Positions 11,032 to 21,300 of a DNA stretch of 64,000 nt are shown piece by piece (the first letter of the stretch is position 1; every line of letters starts with the position of its first letter). The translations under genes and the position numbers were made by a program. The notes under the pieces were generated by a model. It was not told where the DNA came from and ran no database searches. It saw only the letters and a program-made list of their open reading frames with translations. Source of the DNA: JAKANT01 sp035502095 (GTDB lineage Bacteria; Pseudomonadota; Gammaproteobacteria; Burkholderiales; Burkholderiaceae_F); NCBI GenBank assembly GCA_035502095.1, contig DATJUX010000012.1:1-64000 (forward strand), in the 5' to 3' direction.

Positions 11032-11133
11032 GGGCGGAGAGTCCTCGTCTCGTGCGCTCCTCGCGATGCGCCCGACAGGTGTCAATTCGAGCCGCGGATA
11101 GCAGATCTCGGCATTTGAAGGGAAAGGCCTGTG

Positions 11134-11195
11134 GCGCGGATTTGCGCGGATGACCGCGGATGACATATTCATTTTTCATCCGCGTAATCCGCGTC
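11134..11195. repeat. Palindromic GCGGAT-rich intergenic element
   Basis: Three GCGGAT units in a row face two ATCCGC units across an AT-rich loop. The inner arms CGCGGATGA (11155-11163) and TCATCCGCG (11176-11184) pair perfectly over 9 bp. Outer arms GCGGATT (11136-11142) and AATCCGC (11186-11192) extend the structure. It lies in the gap after the methyltransferase and could act as a terminator-like hairpin or be a dispersed REP-type repeat. Only one clear copy is visible in this window. Confidence 0.6.
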
Positions 11196-11267
11196 GGGTC
11201 TTGATCGTGCTTGCTCTCGCGGCGCGAACTGTGCAACGCTTGGCGCGATAGCCTGCTTGCTCGAGAC

Positions 11268-12095
11268 ATGCAACCCGGTGCCGGATCGATTCGTGTCGGC
11301 GTAGGCGGCTGGACCTACGAGCCCTGGCGCGGCAGCTTCTACCCGGCCGGCCTGGCGCGGGGGCGCGAGCTCGAATTCGCGAGTCGCCGGCTTACCGCGA
11401 TCGAGATCAACGGCACCTACTACGGCACGCAGAAGCCGGAGAGCTTCTCGAAGTGGCACGCGGAGACGCCGGAAAATTTCGTCTTCGCCGCCAAGGCGTC
11501 GCGCCACGCGACGAATCGCCGCGTGCTCGCCGATTCGGGCGAGGCGATCGAGCGCTTCATCGGCAGCGGAATCGCGCACCTCGGCGCGAAGCTCGGCCCG
11601 ATCCTGTGGCAGTTCATGCCGACCAAACGCTTCGAACCGCAGGACTTCGAGGCGTTCCTTGCGCTGCTGCCGCAATCCGTCGAGGGGCGTGCGCTGCGCC
11701 ACGTGATGGAGGTGCGGCACGCGACCTTCAGGTCGCCGCAGTATCTCGCCCTGGCGCGCAGGTTTCGCGTCGCCACGGTGTTCGCGGACACCGACGAATA
11801 TCCGTCGTTTGCCGACGTGACGGGCGATCTCGTCTATGCCCGCCTGCAGCGCTCGAGGCCCGAGGTTGCGACCGGCTACGAAGCGGGCGCCCTCGACGCG
11901 ATTGCCGACTGCGCTCGCCTCTGGGCAAGCGGAAGCGAACCGGCGATAGCACCGCGCATCGAGCCGCCGCAGGCCGCAGGTGTGGCACGCGATGTGTTCA
12001 TCTTGTTCATCGGCGGCGCCAAGGAACGCGCGCCGGCGGCGGCGCAGGCCTTGATCGCGCGGCTGGGTGGCACGCACCCGCGAGAATCGGGCTAA
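11268..12095 (+). CDS. DUF72 (YecE-like) family protein
   Basis: The 275-aa product shows the DUF72 hallmarks: IRVGVGGWTYEPWRGSFYP near the N-terminus, IEINGTYYGTQKPESFSKW, then a central FVFAAKASRHATN and an EVRHATF segment, forming a TIM-barrel-like fold of unknown enzymatic role. The longest frame opens at 11211, but the conserved domain starts right after the ATG at 11268, which I take as the start. The family is widespread and its function is not established. It is followed at 25 bp by a candidate small membrane protein. Confidence 0.85.
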   Translation: MQPGAGSIRVGVGGWTYEPWRGSFYPAGLARGRELEFASRRLTAIEINGTYYGTQKPESFSKWHAETPENFVFAAKASRHATNRRVLADSGEAIERFIGSGIAHLGAKLGPILWQFMPTKRFEPQDFEAFLALLPQSVEGRALRHVMEVRHATFRSPQYLALARRFRVATVFADTDEYPSFADVTGDLVYARLQRSRPEVATGYEAGALDAIADCARLWASGSEPAIAPRIEPPQAAGVARDVFILFIGGAKERAPAAAQALIARLGGTHPRESG

Positions 12096-12119
12096 TGCAC
12101 CCCGAACTGTGGGAGCCAG

Positions 12120-12284
12120 ATGACACCGCGCGCAAACTGTCGATTGCTACGACGTCCTTCGCTACGACTCTTTGGCCGCATAAGGCGCGCCGCAACGCGG
12201 GCCGGCAGCAGCCTGCTCCGATACCTCGTGCTTGCGTTCGCGGCAGGGTTCATCGTGTGCGCGGTTTCACCGGCCCGACCATAG
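12120..12284 (+). CDS. Candidate small membrane protein (54 aa)
   Basis: A short frame encodes 54 residues. The N-terminal half is strongly Arg-rich and is followed by one hydrophobic stretch (LLRYLVLAFAAGFIVCAV, about 33-50), which looks like a single membrane segment with positive-inside charge. GGGAG lies 4 nt before the ATG. It overlaps the end of the convergent DUF1294 gene by 18 bp. No homologue is recalled, so this could be chance. Confidence 0.35.
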   Translation: MTPRANCRLLRRPSLRLFGRIRRAATRAGSSLLRYLVLAFAAGFIVCAVSPARP

Positions 12285-12884
12285 CGGACTCGCCGCTGGG
12301 GAGCACAACACGAGGAAGACGAGGACGTTGACCGCCACGGTTCCCCAGAAAACCGAGCGAAACCCGGCCTTGATCGATTTGTGACGCAGGAACTGCTGGG
12401 CGAGCAGGGCCCCTGGCCAGCCGCCTGCCAGGGCGAGCGTGTGGAGCGTGCGCTCGGGCACGCGCCGGCTGCCGTCCACCGCAGATGCCTTGTCGAGCGC
12501 GTAGGCCAGGAACGTCAACAGACTGAACCCGAGGTATGCGGCGGCAAACCAGTGCGGCGGCCGCCAGAGCACGCTCACCAGAAGATAGAGCACGAGGAAC
12601 GCGGGGATCGCGAAAAGTGTCGCGACACCCCATTGCGCCGGCGAGTCGTGGCGGGCTCTGACGCCGGGGCGCACTTGGAGCGCGGGCTCCACATTGCGGG
12701 CGCGTTTCTTCCCCTGGGGCCCGAACTCGACCTCGAACGAGATACGCTGATTGACCTGCGGCCGCCCGAAGCTGCGCGGGAACGCCTTGATATGAACGAA
12801 TACCTCCTGTCCGCCCTTCGCGGGTTCGATGAAGCCGAAGCCGCGTTCGTCGTTCCAGGACTTGATAGTGCCTTCGAAGCGCAT
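12267..12884 (-). CDS. Cold-shock domain fused to DUF1294 membrane domain
   Basis: The 205-aa protein starts at 12884, where the cold-shock domain begins (MRFEGTIKSWNDERGFGF). RNP1 reads GFGFIEP and RNP2 reads VFVHIKAF, both needed for single-stranded nucleic-acid binding. After about residue 75 the chain becomes a DUF1294 membrane domain with three to four hydrophobic segments and the conserved YALDKASAVDGSRRVPE and GGWPGALLAQQFLRHKS motifs. The combination would tether a nucleic-acid-binding domain to the inner membrane. This fusion is known in proteobacteria, but its role is not. Confidence 0.9.
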   Translation of the reverse strand: MRFEGTIKSWNDERGFGFIEPAKGGQEVFVHIKAFPRSFGRPQVNQRISFEVEFGPQGKKRARNVEPALQVRPGVRARHDSPAQWGVATLFAIPAFLVLYLLVSVLWRPPHWFAAAYLGFSLLTFLAYALDKASAVDGSRRVPERTLHTLALAGGWPGALLAQQFLRHKSIKAGFRSVFWGTVAVNVLVFLVLCSPAASPLWSGR

Positions 12885-13132
12885 CGGTTTCGCCTCGCCT
12901 GACAACCCGCACCTCGCACGTTGGGGGGCCCCGGGTCGAGTTGTCTCGAAGGACCGGCCGTAGGGCGCGGCCGATCCTAGTGGGGAAGGCGTCATCGCAC
13001 CAGTCGGAGCTTCTCGCACGCGATCCACCTGGCGGTCGGGACGGCGGTTGGTGCGGGCGCCAAGGCCGGCGACGACCATCGCAGCAACCCGACGCGACAA
13101 CCCGGGCCCGGTTTTCTAGACTCGCACGTGCC

Positions 13133-16042
13133 ATGACAAGCGCGAGCGCTCCCTTCGAACCGAGTCCCTCGGGCGGAACACCAACGGGTGGTGGCCGCGA
13201 CATGGCGCGCTACGAGGAGCGGCTGGCCAAGATCACGGCGGCGGCCATGGCGGTCTCCACCGCCGAGGGCGAGGAGGTTTTCGAGCAACTCACCACGGCG
13301 CTATGCGGGCTGCTGCAGGTCGATGCCGTGATGATCTCCGCCACGCTGGCGGGAGAAGCGGGCCGCATGCGCACGCTTTCCACCCGGGTCGACGGCAAGC
13401 AACTGCGCAGCTTCGACTACGACGTCGAAAATTCGCCCTGCCGCCACATGGCGGGGCGCGCGGCGCGTTTCGTCGATCGGGGCGTGCACGACGAGTTCGC
13501 GCCGGGAACGCTGTTCCATGCGCGCGGCTTCGACGCCTACGCCGCTCGTTCGCTGATCGACGCCCACGGCCGGCAGATCGGCCTGATTGTCGCGATGCAC
13601 CGCGAGCCGCTGCTCGACCGCGAACTCACCGAGACGCTGTTGCAGATCTTCGCCGTGCGCGCCGGCGCGGAACTCGAGCGCCGCAGTGCCCAAGAGGCCG
13701 CGCATGCGTCGGAGCAGAGCTACCGCGCGATTTTCGACGCGTCGGAGGACGCGATCTTCGTGCACGACTGGGATAGCGGCGTGATCCTCGACGTGAGCCC
13801 CAAGGCCTCCGACATCTACGGCTTCACGCGCGAGGAGCTGCTGCGCCTGCGCATCGCCGACGTCAGCCTGAACGAACCGCCCTACACCGAAGCCGAGGCG
13901 AAGGCGCTGATCCAGACCGCCAAGCAGCAGGCTGCGCCGGTGCGCTTCGAGTGGCGTGCCCGCCACAAGGACGGGCATCTCATGTGGCACGAGGTGACGC
14001 TCAAGGCGGCGACGCTGGGCGGCGCGCGGCGCGTGCTGGCCTTCACGCGCGACATCACGGCGCGCAAGATCGCCGACGAGGTCTTGCAGCTGCGCGAGGA
14101 GCAGTACCGCGCCATCTTCAATGCGAGCGAGGATGCGCTGGTGCTGTGGGACGCGCATCACAAGATCGTCGACGTCAATCCGGCGTTCCTCGAGCTGTAC
14201 CGGTTCAAGCCCGAACAGATCGTCGGCCGCGGCTATCCGGCGCACCTGCCGGCCGAATACATCGCCCAGCGGGTGGAACTCGTTCGGCGTGCGCTGGCCG
14301 GCGAGACCTGCGAGCTGGTGACGACGGCGCTGCGCAACGACGGCACATCGTTCGAGGTCGAGCTGCGCATCATGCCGATCCGCTATCGCGGCCTGCCGCA
14401 CGCGCTCTCGATCGCGCGCGACATCACCGCCCGGGTACGCGCCGAGGAGGCGGTGCGCGCGAGCGAGGCGCGCCTGCGGGCGACGATCGAGGCGGCTTTC
14501 GACTGCGTGGTCGCCATCGATGCCGATGGCCGCATCCTCGAATTCAACGCCGCGGCCGAGCGCTGCTTCGGTCATCGCCGCGCCGACGTGCTCGGCCTTT
14601 CGGTCGCCGACCTGGTGATTCCGCACCGCCACCGCTGGGCGCATTCGGCGGGGCTGGCGCGGTTCCGCCTCACCCGCGACGGTGCCTATATCGGCCGGCG
14701 CGTGGAAACCTCGGCGCTGCGCGCCGACGGCACCGAGTTCCCGGTCGAGCTCACCATCGGGGTCGCCCCGTCCGAAAGCGGCGACATGTTCATCGGCTAC
14801 CTGCGCGACATCTCCGACCGCAAGCGCGCCGACTCCGAGCACGCCGCGCTCGAAACGCAGCTGCGCCAGGCGCAGAAGATGGAGGCGATCGGCCAGCTCA
14901 CCGGCGGCATCGCCCACGACTTCAACAACATTCTCGCCAGCATCATGGGCTACGTCGTGCTGGCGCAGGATCGCCCCGCCGCCGCGGCGGATGCACGCAT
15001 CGGTGACCATCTCGAGCAGGCGCTCGCCTCGTGCCGGCGCGCCCGCGACCTGATCCAGCAGATGCTGACGTTCAGCCGGGTCCAGCGCGGCGAAGCGCGG
15101 CCGCTCGTGCTCGGCGAGGTGGTGCGCGAGGTCGCGCAGATGCTTCGCGTAACCCTGCCGACGTCGCTCGCGCTCGACATCGAGGCGCTCGATGCCGATT
15201 GTCGTGTGGTCTTCGACCCGGTGCAGGCGCAGCAGGCGGTGCTCAACCTGTGCATCAACGCACGCGACGCGCTGGAAGGACACGGCCGCATCGAAGTGCG
15301 CGTACGCCGGCGCCATCAGCCTGCGTCCACGTGCGCGAGCTGCGGCCGGGACGTGTCTGGCAGCTTCGTCGAGCTGAGTGTCGTCGACGACGGTCCGGGC
15401 ATCCCGCCCGCGGTGCGCGAACGGATGTTCGAGCCGTTTTTTTCCACCAAGGTGCCTGGCAAGGGGACCGGAATGGGACTCGCCACCGTGCACCGCATCG
15501 TGCACGAGCATGCGGGCCATGTGCTCGTCGAGACCGGGAGCGGCAACGGCACGCGCTTCAGCCTCCTGCTGCCGGAGGCCGATTCGGCGCGTGCGCCGGG
15601 CACTCTTGCCGTGGCACCCGCCGCGGCGGGCGGAAGGTTCCGCGGCCGGGTGTTGCTCGTCGACGACGAAAGCTCGGTGCTGAGCTTCATGCGCGAACTG
15701 CTCGCGAATTGGGGCCTCGACGTCCATCCGGCCGCGTCCGCGACCGATGCGTATTCGCTCCTGCACGAGGACGCGAGTCGCTTCGACCTGCTGCTCACCG
15801 ACCAGATGATGCCGGGCATGACCGGGGTCGAGCTGGTCGAGGCCGCGCACGGCTTGCGCAAGGATCTCCCGGTGATCCTGTATTCGGGCAACCTCGGCGA
15901 CATCGAGTCGCATCGCGAACGGCTTGGACTGTGCCGGGTGTTGAGCAAGCCCATCGAGCCGGCCGAGCTGCGCGCGGCGGTGGCTGTCTGCCTCGGCGAG
16001 GCGGCCCCGGCGGCTGAGACTGTCAGGCCGCGGGCGGGCTGA
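13133..16042 (+). CDS. Hybrid sensor histidine kinase (GAF-3xPAS-HK-REC)
   Basis: The 969-aa kinase has no membrane segment. From the N-terminus it has a GAF domain (about 23-185), three PAS domains (about 193-310, 321-434 and 444-562), a HisKA-type domain with phospho-acceptor His595 in AHDFNN, and a HATPase with NLCINARDAL and DDGPGIPP. A CASCGRDV Cys pair lies inside the ATPase domain, and a C-terminal receiver has acceptor Asp890 (LLTDQMMPG). No output response regulator lies beside it. The start is uncertain: ATG at 13133 was preferred over the longest frame (12941), and Met at 13202 is also possible. It overlaps the nitrilase gene tail-to-tail by 20 bp. Confidence 0.93.
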   Translation: MTSASAPFEPSPSGGTPTGGGRDMARYEERLAKITAAAMAVSTAEGEEVFEQLTTALCGLLQVDAVMISATLAGEAGRMRTLSTRVDGKQLRSFDYDVENSPCRHMAGRAARFVDRGVHDEFAPGTLFHARGFDAYAARSLIDAHGRQIGLIVAMHREPLLDRELTETLLQIFAVRAGAELERRSAQEAAHASEQSYRAIFDASEDAIFVHDWDSGVILDVSPKASDIYGFTREELLRLRIADVSLNEPPYTEAEAKALIQTAKQQAAPVRFEWRARHKDGHLMWHEVTLKAATLGGARRVLAFTRDITARKIADEVLQLREEQYRAIFNASEDALVLWDAHHKIVDVNPAFLELYRFKPEQIVGRGYPAHLPAEYIAQRVELVRRALAGETCELVTTALRNDGTSFEVELRIMPIRYRGLPHALSIARDITARVRAEEAVRASEARLRATIEAAFDCVVAIDADGRILEFNAAAERCFGHRRADVLGLSVADLVIPHRHRWAHSAGLARFRLTRDGAYIGRRVETSALRADGTEFPVELTIGVAPSESGDMFIGYLRDISDRKRADSEHAALETQLRQAQKMEAIGQLTGGIAHDFNNILASIMGYVVLAQDRPAAAADARIGDHLEQALASCRRARDLIQQMLTFSRVQRGEARPLVLGEVVREVAQMLRVTLPTSLALDIEALDADCRVVFDPVQAQQAVLNLCINARDALEGHGRIEVRVRRRHQPASTCASCGRDVSGSFVELSVVDDGPGIPPAVRERMFEPFFSTKVPGKGTGMGLATVHRIVHEHAGHVLVETGSGNGTRFSLLLPEADSARAPGTLAVAPAAAGGRFRGRVLLVDDESSVLSFMRELLANWGLDVHPAASATDAYSLLHEDASRFDLLLTDQMMPGMTGVELVEAAHGLRKDLPVILYSGNLGDIESHRERLGLCRVLSKPIEPAELRAAVAVCLGEAAPAAETVRPRAG

Positions 16043-16796
16043 ATACGTAGCGCGGATAGGTCCTGCGCGCGTACCGGCTGCGCGCGGGATCGATTTCGCG
16101 CGTGCAGAACCTCTCGATGTGCGAGGTGCGCGCCAGCAGCGCGCCGTCGGGTTCGATGATCCAGCCGACGCCGCCGTATCCGCCGTCGGGCTGCACGCGG
16201 TTCGACGACAGGCAGTAGCAGCCCGTCGCCACTGCCGCGACGGTCCCGACCGACAGCCACTTGCCGGTGGTCGCGGCCGCAGTTGCGCGCGGTGCAACGA
16301 TGGCCGCGAGGTCCATCTCCGCATACCGGCGATAGACGTCGAGCGCCCACAGTTCCGTGCAGATGTTCAGGCCGAACGAAAGTTCGCCGGCCGCATAAGC
16401 GGGAAAGCCGGCGTCGCCACGATCGAACCAGCGCGCTTCGAAGCCACCCGGCTCGTCGGGCAGGTAGTGTTTGCGACGCAACGGCGCGAGCCCCGCAGCG
16501 CGCGACCAGAGGAACCCCTCATTGTAGTGCTTGTCGCCCGCCGTGACCGGGCGCGTGCCCACCACGTATCGGGCCTCGAGTTCCGGCAGCCGCCGCAGCC
16601 AGAGCTCCGCGACCGCTTCAGCGTGCGACCACGCGACCGCGTCGAACCGCTCGAGCAACCAGAGCGGTTCGACGAAGACGAACTCGGGCAGGACGACCAG
16701 GTCGCTCGCCTCCGCGCCCGTGTGGTCGCAAAGTGCTCCCCACGCCGCTTCCAGCGCATCGAGTTCGTGCGGCAACTCGCACACCGTGACCTTCAC
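16023..16796 (-). CDS. Carbon-nitrogen hydrolase (nitrilase superfamily)
   Basis: The 257-aa product shows the catalytic triad of the nitrilase/amidase superfamily: Glu38 in VVLPEFVF, Lys in LRRKHYLPDE and the nucleophile Cys in GLNICTELW. The family cleaves or transfers non-peptide C-N bonds in nitriles, amides or N-carbamoyl compounds; the substrate cannot be told here. It starts with GTG preceded by GGGGGTGC. It is convergent with the hybrid kinase, so the two 3' ends overlap by 20 bp. Confidence 0.87.
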   Translation of the reverse strand: MKVTVCELPHELDALEAAWGALCDHTGAEASDLVVLPEFVFVEPLWLLERFDAVAWSHAEAVAELWLRRLPELEARYVVGTRPVTAGDKHYNEGFLWSRAAGLAPLRRKHYLPDEPGGFEARWFDRGDAGFPAYAAGELSFGLNICTELWALDVYRRYAEMDLAAIVAPRATAAATTGKWLSVGTVAAVATGCYCLSSNRVQPDGGYGGVGWIIEPDGALLARTSHIERFCTREIDPARSRYARRTYPRYVFSPPAA

Positions 16797-17262
16797 GTCG
16801 CACCCCCGGCACCCAGGCTTTGAACGGCGCGCGCGTGATTCGGTTGCTGCCTCGCTTGGGCTGAGCCGTCGCGGCGCCTCGCTCCATCGTCGCGCTGACC
16901 GGAGATGTTATCGGGATCGAGCGGAGGCGACTCCCAAGAATGCGGCAAGACGAGTCGTGGAGCGACCTGCTCCGGCGCATGGCGGCGCGCGGCGCTCCGC
17001 CGGCTGAGCCTCAGCGAGCCAGCGCGGGTTGGAAGGCGATCGCCGCGGTCAGCTTGCCGACCAGGGTGCGGTACAGCGCTTCGTGGTGCTCGATCGCACG
17101 CGGAATCGCGATGGCACCGACGAACGGTCGACGAGGTGGTCGACGACATCCTCACGCAGCGCTAGTAGGCGATCGACACGACCGCGGTTCGCCGCCGGAA
17201 CCACAGCATCTTCCCGGACGTCGAGCGGTCGGTGCACCCCGTGCCTGGCCGCGTCCATCGGT
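16797..17262. other. 466-bp stretch without a supported gene; possible decayed fragment
   Basis: No frame here has convincing coding character from start to stop. On the minus strand, 17130-17011 reads like the C-terminal end of a protein (a GAIAIPRAIEHHEALYR segment ending in a TGA at 17013-17011), but its frame has no start codon. A neighbouring frame (to 17258) reads LREDVVDHLVDRS up to the same place, so one frameshift would join them. I do not recognise the family. It may be a remnant of a small gene downstream of HdeD, or coincidence. Confidence 0.3.
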
Positions 17263-17835
17263 TCACGCCCCCATGCCGGACGCGGCGAAGCGCCGGACCC
17301 GGAACGCCAGGATTACGAGCAACACGCCGAACACGACCGCGTAGGAGGCGACCAGCCAGAGCAGGGCGAGCGCGCCCGCCCCGGGCTGCGCGATGAGCAC
17401 CACCCCGAACGCCACCGAAGCGAGGCCGGCCAGGATCAGGAACAACTCGCCCTTGATCTCCTTGCGCAGGCGGATCGCGGCGACGATCTCCAGCACTCCC
17501 GTCGCGATCGCCCAGATGGCGATATAAAACAGCAGTGCGAGCGCGGTGATGCCGGGAGCGACGAAGGTCAGGATCCCTATGCCGACTCCGAGCAGGCCGC
17601 CGAGGAGAAGAACCCACCAGTCCTCGTGCTCCTTGCGTCCGGCGATCGCCGCCCAGACGCCGAGGATGCCGTCGGCCATCGAATAGGCGCCGAACAGCAG
17701 CACCAGCGCGCCCAGCGAGATGCCCGGCTGGAACCAGGTCAGGACGCCGAAGGCGATGGCCGCGATCCCGCGCAGGAGCAGCAGCCACCAGTTGCGCGAC
17801 AACATGGACGCAAGGCGTTTTTCGAGGCCATCCAT
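17263..17835 (-). CDS. HdeD-family (DUF308) membrane protein
   Basis: This 190-aa integral membrane protein has six hydrophobic helices arranged as three DUF308 repeats, each beginning with a Gly-rich (L/A)xGIxxIxFGVLxxxxPG-like segment. It is the HdeD family, linked to acid resistance in E. coli, though most members are uncharacterised. It follows the universal stress protein on the same strand with a 36-bp gap, so the two may form a small stress operon. Confidence 0.85.
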   Translation of the reverse strand: MDGLEKRLASMLSRNWWLLLLRGIAAIAFGVLTWFQPGISLGALVLLFGAYSMADGILGVWAAIAGRKEHEDWWVLLLGGLLGVGIGILTFVAPGITALALLFYIAIWAIATGVLEIVAAIRLRKEIKGELFLILAGLASVAFGVVLIAQPGAGALALLWLVASYAVVFGVLLVILAFRVRRFAASGMGA

Positions 17836-17871
17836 GATCGGTCCTTGAAGTGCGGCGTCCGCGAGCGCCGG

Positions 17872-18309
17872 CTAGTTCGTGATCACCACGAGCACCGAGC
17901 AGCGCGAGTGCTCGATCAGCGCCGGCGAGCGGGAGCCGCGCCACCACCGCGCCGCCCACGAGTCGAGGTGCTTGTGGCCCACGACGACCAGGTCGGCATC
18001 GATCTTCTTCGCCTGGCCGATGATCACCTCGACCGAGTCGCCGACCAGCACCTCGCCCTTCGCCGAGTAGCCCGAGTTGGCGAGGCGGCGCAGGCCGTCG
18101 TCCAGGATGCCCTGGTATTTCTTCTTCATCTGCTCCTCGAGTTCGCTGTCGTAGATGCCGCCTTCGGCCGCGATGATCGGCGTCGTCGGCGGCATGACCG
18201 CGACCAGGTTCAGGTCGGCATGGCTCCACTGCGCGATGTCGAGCCCGTCGAGCAACGCCTTCTGCCCCGACTCGGAGCCGTCATACGCCAACAGGATGCG
18301 CTTGTACAT
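17872..18309 (-). CDS. Universal stress protein (UspA family)
   Basis: The 145-aa single-domain protein begins MYKRILLAYDGSE and ends with the nucleotide-binding pattern VVVGHKHLDSWAARWWRGSRSPALIEHSRCSVLVV, the G-2x-G-9x-G(S/T)-like loop of ATP-binding Usp proteins in variant form. The start at 18309 is chosen because GGGAGGG lies just upstream; the longest frame adds eight weak residues. HdeD follows 36 bp downstream on the same strand. Confidence 0.9.
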   Translation of the reverse strand: MYKRILLAYDGSESGQKALLDGLDIAQWSHADLNLVAVMPPTTPIIAAEGGIYDSELEEQMKKKYQGILDDGLRRLANSGYSAKGEVLVGDSVEVIIGQAKKIDADLVVVGHKHLDSWAARWWRGSRSPALIEHSRCSVLVVITN

Positions 18310-18341
18310 ATGGCCCTCCCGGTAACCGAGCAACGATACGG

Positions 18342-21300
18342 CTAAGCGAGGTTGCGCAGTTCGCGCAGTGCGACGGAGACCATCGCCAGGTCCGCGCCCT
18401 TGGTTTCTCCCAGTTCCGCAAGCAAACGCTGCGCCCGCTCGAGACCGGCGCCGCTGCGCGCCTCCCAGGCCGCCATCAGCTGGCCGGGGGCGCCCGAGCC
18501 GGTGCCGAACACGCTCTGGGCGATCGACCGCTGCAGGCTCGCCAGGTCGTCGCCGAGAGCGGCTTTGGCGAGGCTCTGCCAGTAGCTCTCCGCAGGCAAG
18601 GTGTCGATCTGCTGGCGCAGCCGGGCCAGGCCGAGGCGGGCGCCGACGCCGACGTGCACGTCGCTCACCTGGCCCACGTCACGGCCGACGGCTTCGGCGA
18701 TCTCCGCGATGTCCAGTGCGGCGTAGAGGGCGTCGGCGCTCGCGACGCGGCGCGCGAGCGCCGACGGCACGCCGGCAGCGATCCACGCGGCCGCACGCGG
18801 CGCCGCCGCCTGCCCTTCGACCCGCGCACGCAACGCCTCGACCACCGGCTGGAAGCGCTTGAATGTCTGCTCCATCGGGTCGCCGATGCGACGCGACCGC
18901 AGGAACCACGTGGTGGCGCGTGCCGTCAGCCAGCCTTCCTCGATGAGCATCTCCGACTGGATCTGGTCGGGCACCTTGTTGTCGAGCGCCTCCACCCGCT
19001 GCCACAGCGCCACGTGGCCGAACACCTCGCGCGTGCAGAGATACGCGCGCACCACCTGCGCCGGCTTCATGCCGGTCATGTCGGCGAGCCGGTGCGTGAA
19101 CGTCGAGCCGACGCGGTTGATCATGCTGTTGAGCACGTGGGTGGCGACGATCTCGCGCTTGAGCGGGTGGCGCGGGATGTAGCTGCCGAAGCGCTCGCGC
19201 AGCTGCGCCGGGAAGTAGCGTGCGAGCGCCGTGCCGATCCAGGGATCCTCCGGCAGATCGGAGGCGAGCAGTTCGTCGAACAGCCACATCTTGCTGTAGG
19301 CGAGCAGGACGGCACGCTCGGGGTTCGTGAGCCCGAGGCCGTGTCCCTTGCGCTCGGCGATCTCCTCGTCGGTCGGCAGGCACTCGATCGCGCGGTTCAG
19401 CCGCCCGGTCCGCTCGAGAAAGCGGATGAAACGCATCTCCTGGTCGAGGAACTGCGCGCTCATGCGTCCGACGACCGACAGCGCCTGGGTCTGGAAGTAG
19501 TTGTCGCGCAGCACCAGCGCCGCGACGTCATCGGTCATCTGCGCCAGGACGACGTTGCGCTGCTTCTCTGTCAACTCGCCATCGCTGATCGCCAGCCCGA
19601 GCAGGATCTTGATGTTGACCTCGTGATCCGACGTGTCGACGCCGGCCGAGTTGTCGATCGCATCGGTGTTGATGCGTACGCCGGCCATGGCCGCCTCGAT
19701 GCGGCCGCGTTGCGTGACGCCGAGGTTGCCGCCTTCGGCGACCACCTTGCAGCGCAGGTCGCGCCCGTTGATGCGCAACGCATCGTTGGCGCGGTCGCCC
19801 ACGTCGGCATGCGTTTCGCTGCTCGCCTTGATGTAGGTGCCGATGCCGCCGTTGTAGAGCAGATCCACCTGTGCCTTCAGGATCGTGTTCAGCAGTTCGG
19901 TGGGCGTGAGACGCTCCGCCGTCGTGCCGAGCACCGCGCGCGCCTGCGGCGACAGCGGAATCGATTTTTCAGAACGCGACCACACACCGCCGCCCGCCGA
20001 AATCAGCCTGGCGTCGTAGTCGGCCCAGGAGGAACGCGGCAGCTTGAACATGCGCTCGCGTTCCGCGAACGAGGCGGCGGGATCGGGCGTCGGGTCGATG
20101 AAAACGTGGCGATGGTCGAACGCCGCCACCAGCAAGATGTGCTTCGACAGCAGCATGCCGTTGCCGAACACGTCGCCGGACATGTCGCCGATGCCGACCA
20201 CGGTGAAGTCCGTGCTCTGCGTATCGGTGCCCATCTCGCGGAAGAATCGTTTGACGCTCTCCCACGCGCCGCGCGCGGTGATCCCCATGCCCTTGTGGTC
20301 GTAGCCCGCGCTGCCGCCCGAGGCGAAGGCATCGCCGAGCCAGTGGCCGTATTCCTTGCTGATCGCGTTCGCGTAGTCCGAGAACGTCGCCGTGCCCTTG
20401 TCGGCGGCGACCACCAGGTACGGGTCGTCCGCGTCGAGGCGCACCACGTGCGGCGGCGGCACGACCTGCGTGCCCGCCAGGTTGTCGGTCAGGTCGAGCA
20501 GGCCGCGCAGGAAATCCTGGTAGCACGCGACGCCTTCCTTCATGTAGGCCTCGCGGTCGCTCATCGGCGGCGCCTTTTTCAGCACGAAGCCGCCCTTGGA
20601 GCCGACCGGCACGATGACGGTGTTCTTCACCATTTGTGCCTTGACCAGGCCGAGCACCTCGGTGCGGAAGTCTTCCGGGCGATCGGACCAGCGCAGCCCG
20701 CCGCGCGCCACCTTGCCGCCGCGCAGGTGGATGCCTTCGAAGCGCGGCGAATAGACGAAGATCTCGAACAGCGGCTTGGGTTCCGGCAGCCCCGGCACCA
20801 GCGCGCAGTCGAACTTGAAGCTGACGAACGAGCGGCGCGGACCCGGCGCGCCCGAATGGCCGACGCCGGTGCGCCAGAAGTTGGTGCGCAGCGTCGCCTG
20901 GATCAGCGCGAGCAGCTGGCGCAACACCCGATCCTCCGAGAGTACGCTCACCTTCTCGAGCGCCGCTTCGATCGCCCTGGTCTGCGCGGCGGCGGCCGCC
21001 TCGTCGCGCGCGGCGGGATCGAAGCGCAGCTTGAACAGCGCCACCAGCATGCGCGCGATGCGCGGATGCGTCGCGAGCGTGGCCTCGATCGTGCCCTGCG
21101 AGAGCGCGAAGCCGATCTGCCTCAGGTACTTCGCATACGCCCGCAGCATCACGATCTCGTCGGCGTTCAGGCCGGCGCGCAACACCAGGCGGTTGAAGTC
21201 GTCGTTCTCGACCTCGCCGCGGAACACGCGGGCGAAGGTGTCCTCGAACTGGCGCGCGACCGCGTCGAAGTCGACGTCCTCGACGACCTGCACCTGCAGG

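Noticed and set aside
8431..11172. Very long minus-strand frame opposite the MBL and methyltransferase genes
   Set aside because: A shadow of the plus-strand genes caused by high GC; no family motif on the minus strand.
12941..13132. N-terminal extension of the hybrid kinase
   Set aside because: The extra 64 residues are Arg/Gly-rich with no domain and overlap the upstream region of the divergent gene; a later ATG is more credible.
16940..17344. Plus-strand frames across the HdeD downstream region
   Set aside because: Low-complexity Arg/Ala/Pro composition typical of shadow frames, and they run into the real HdeD gene on the other strand.
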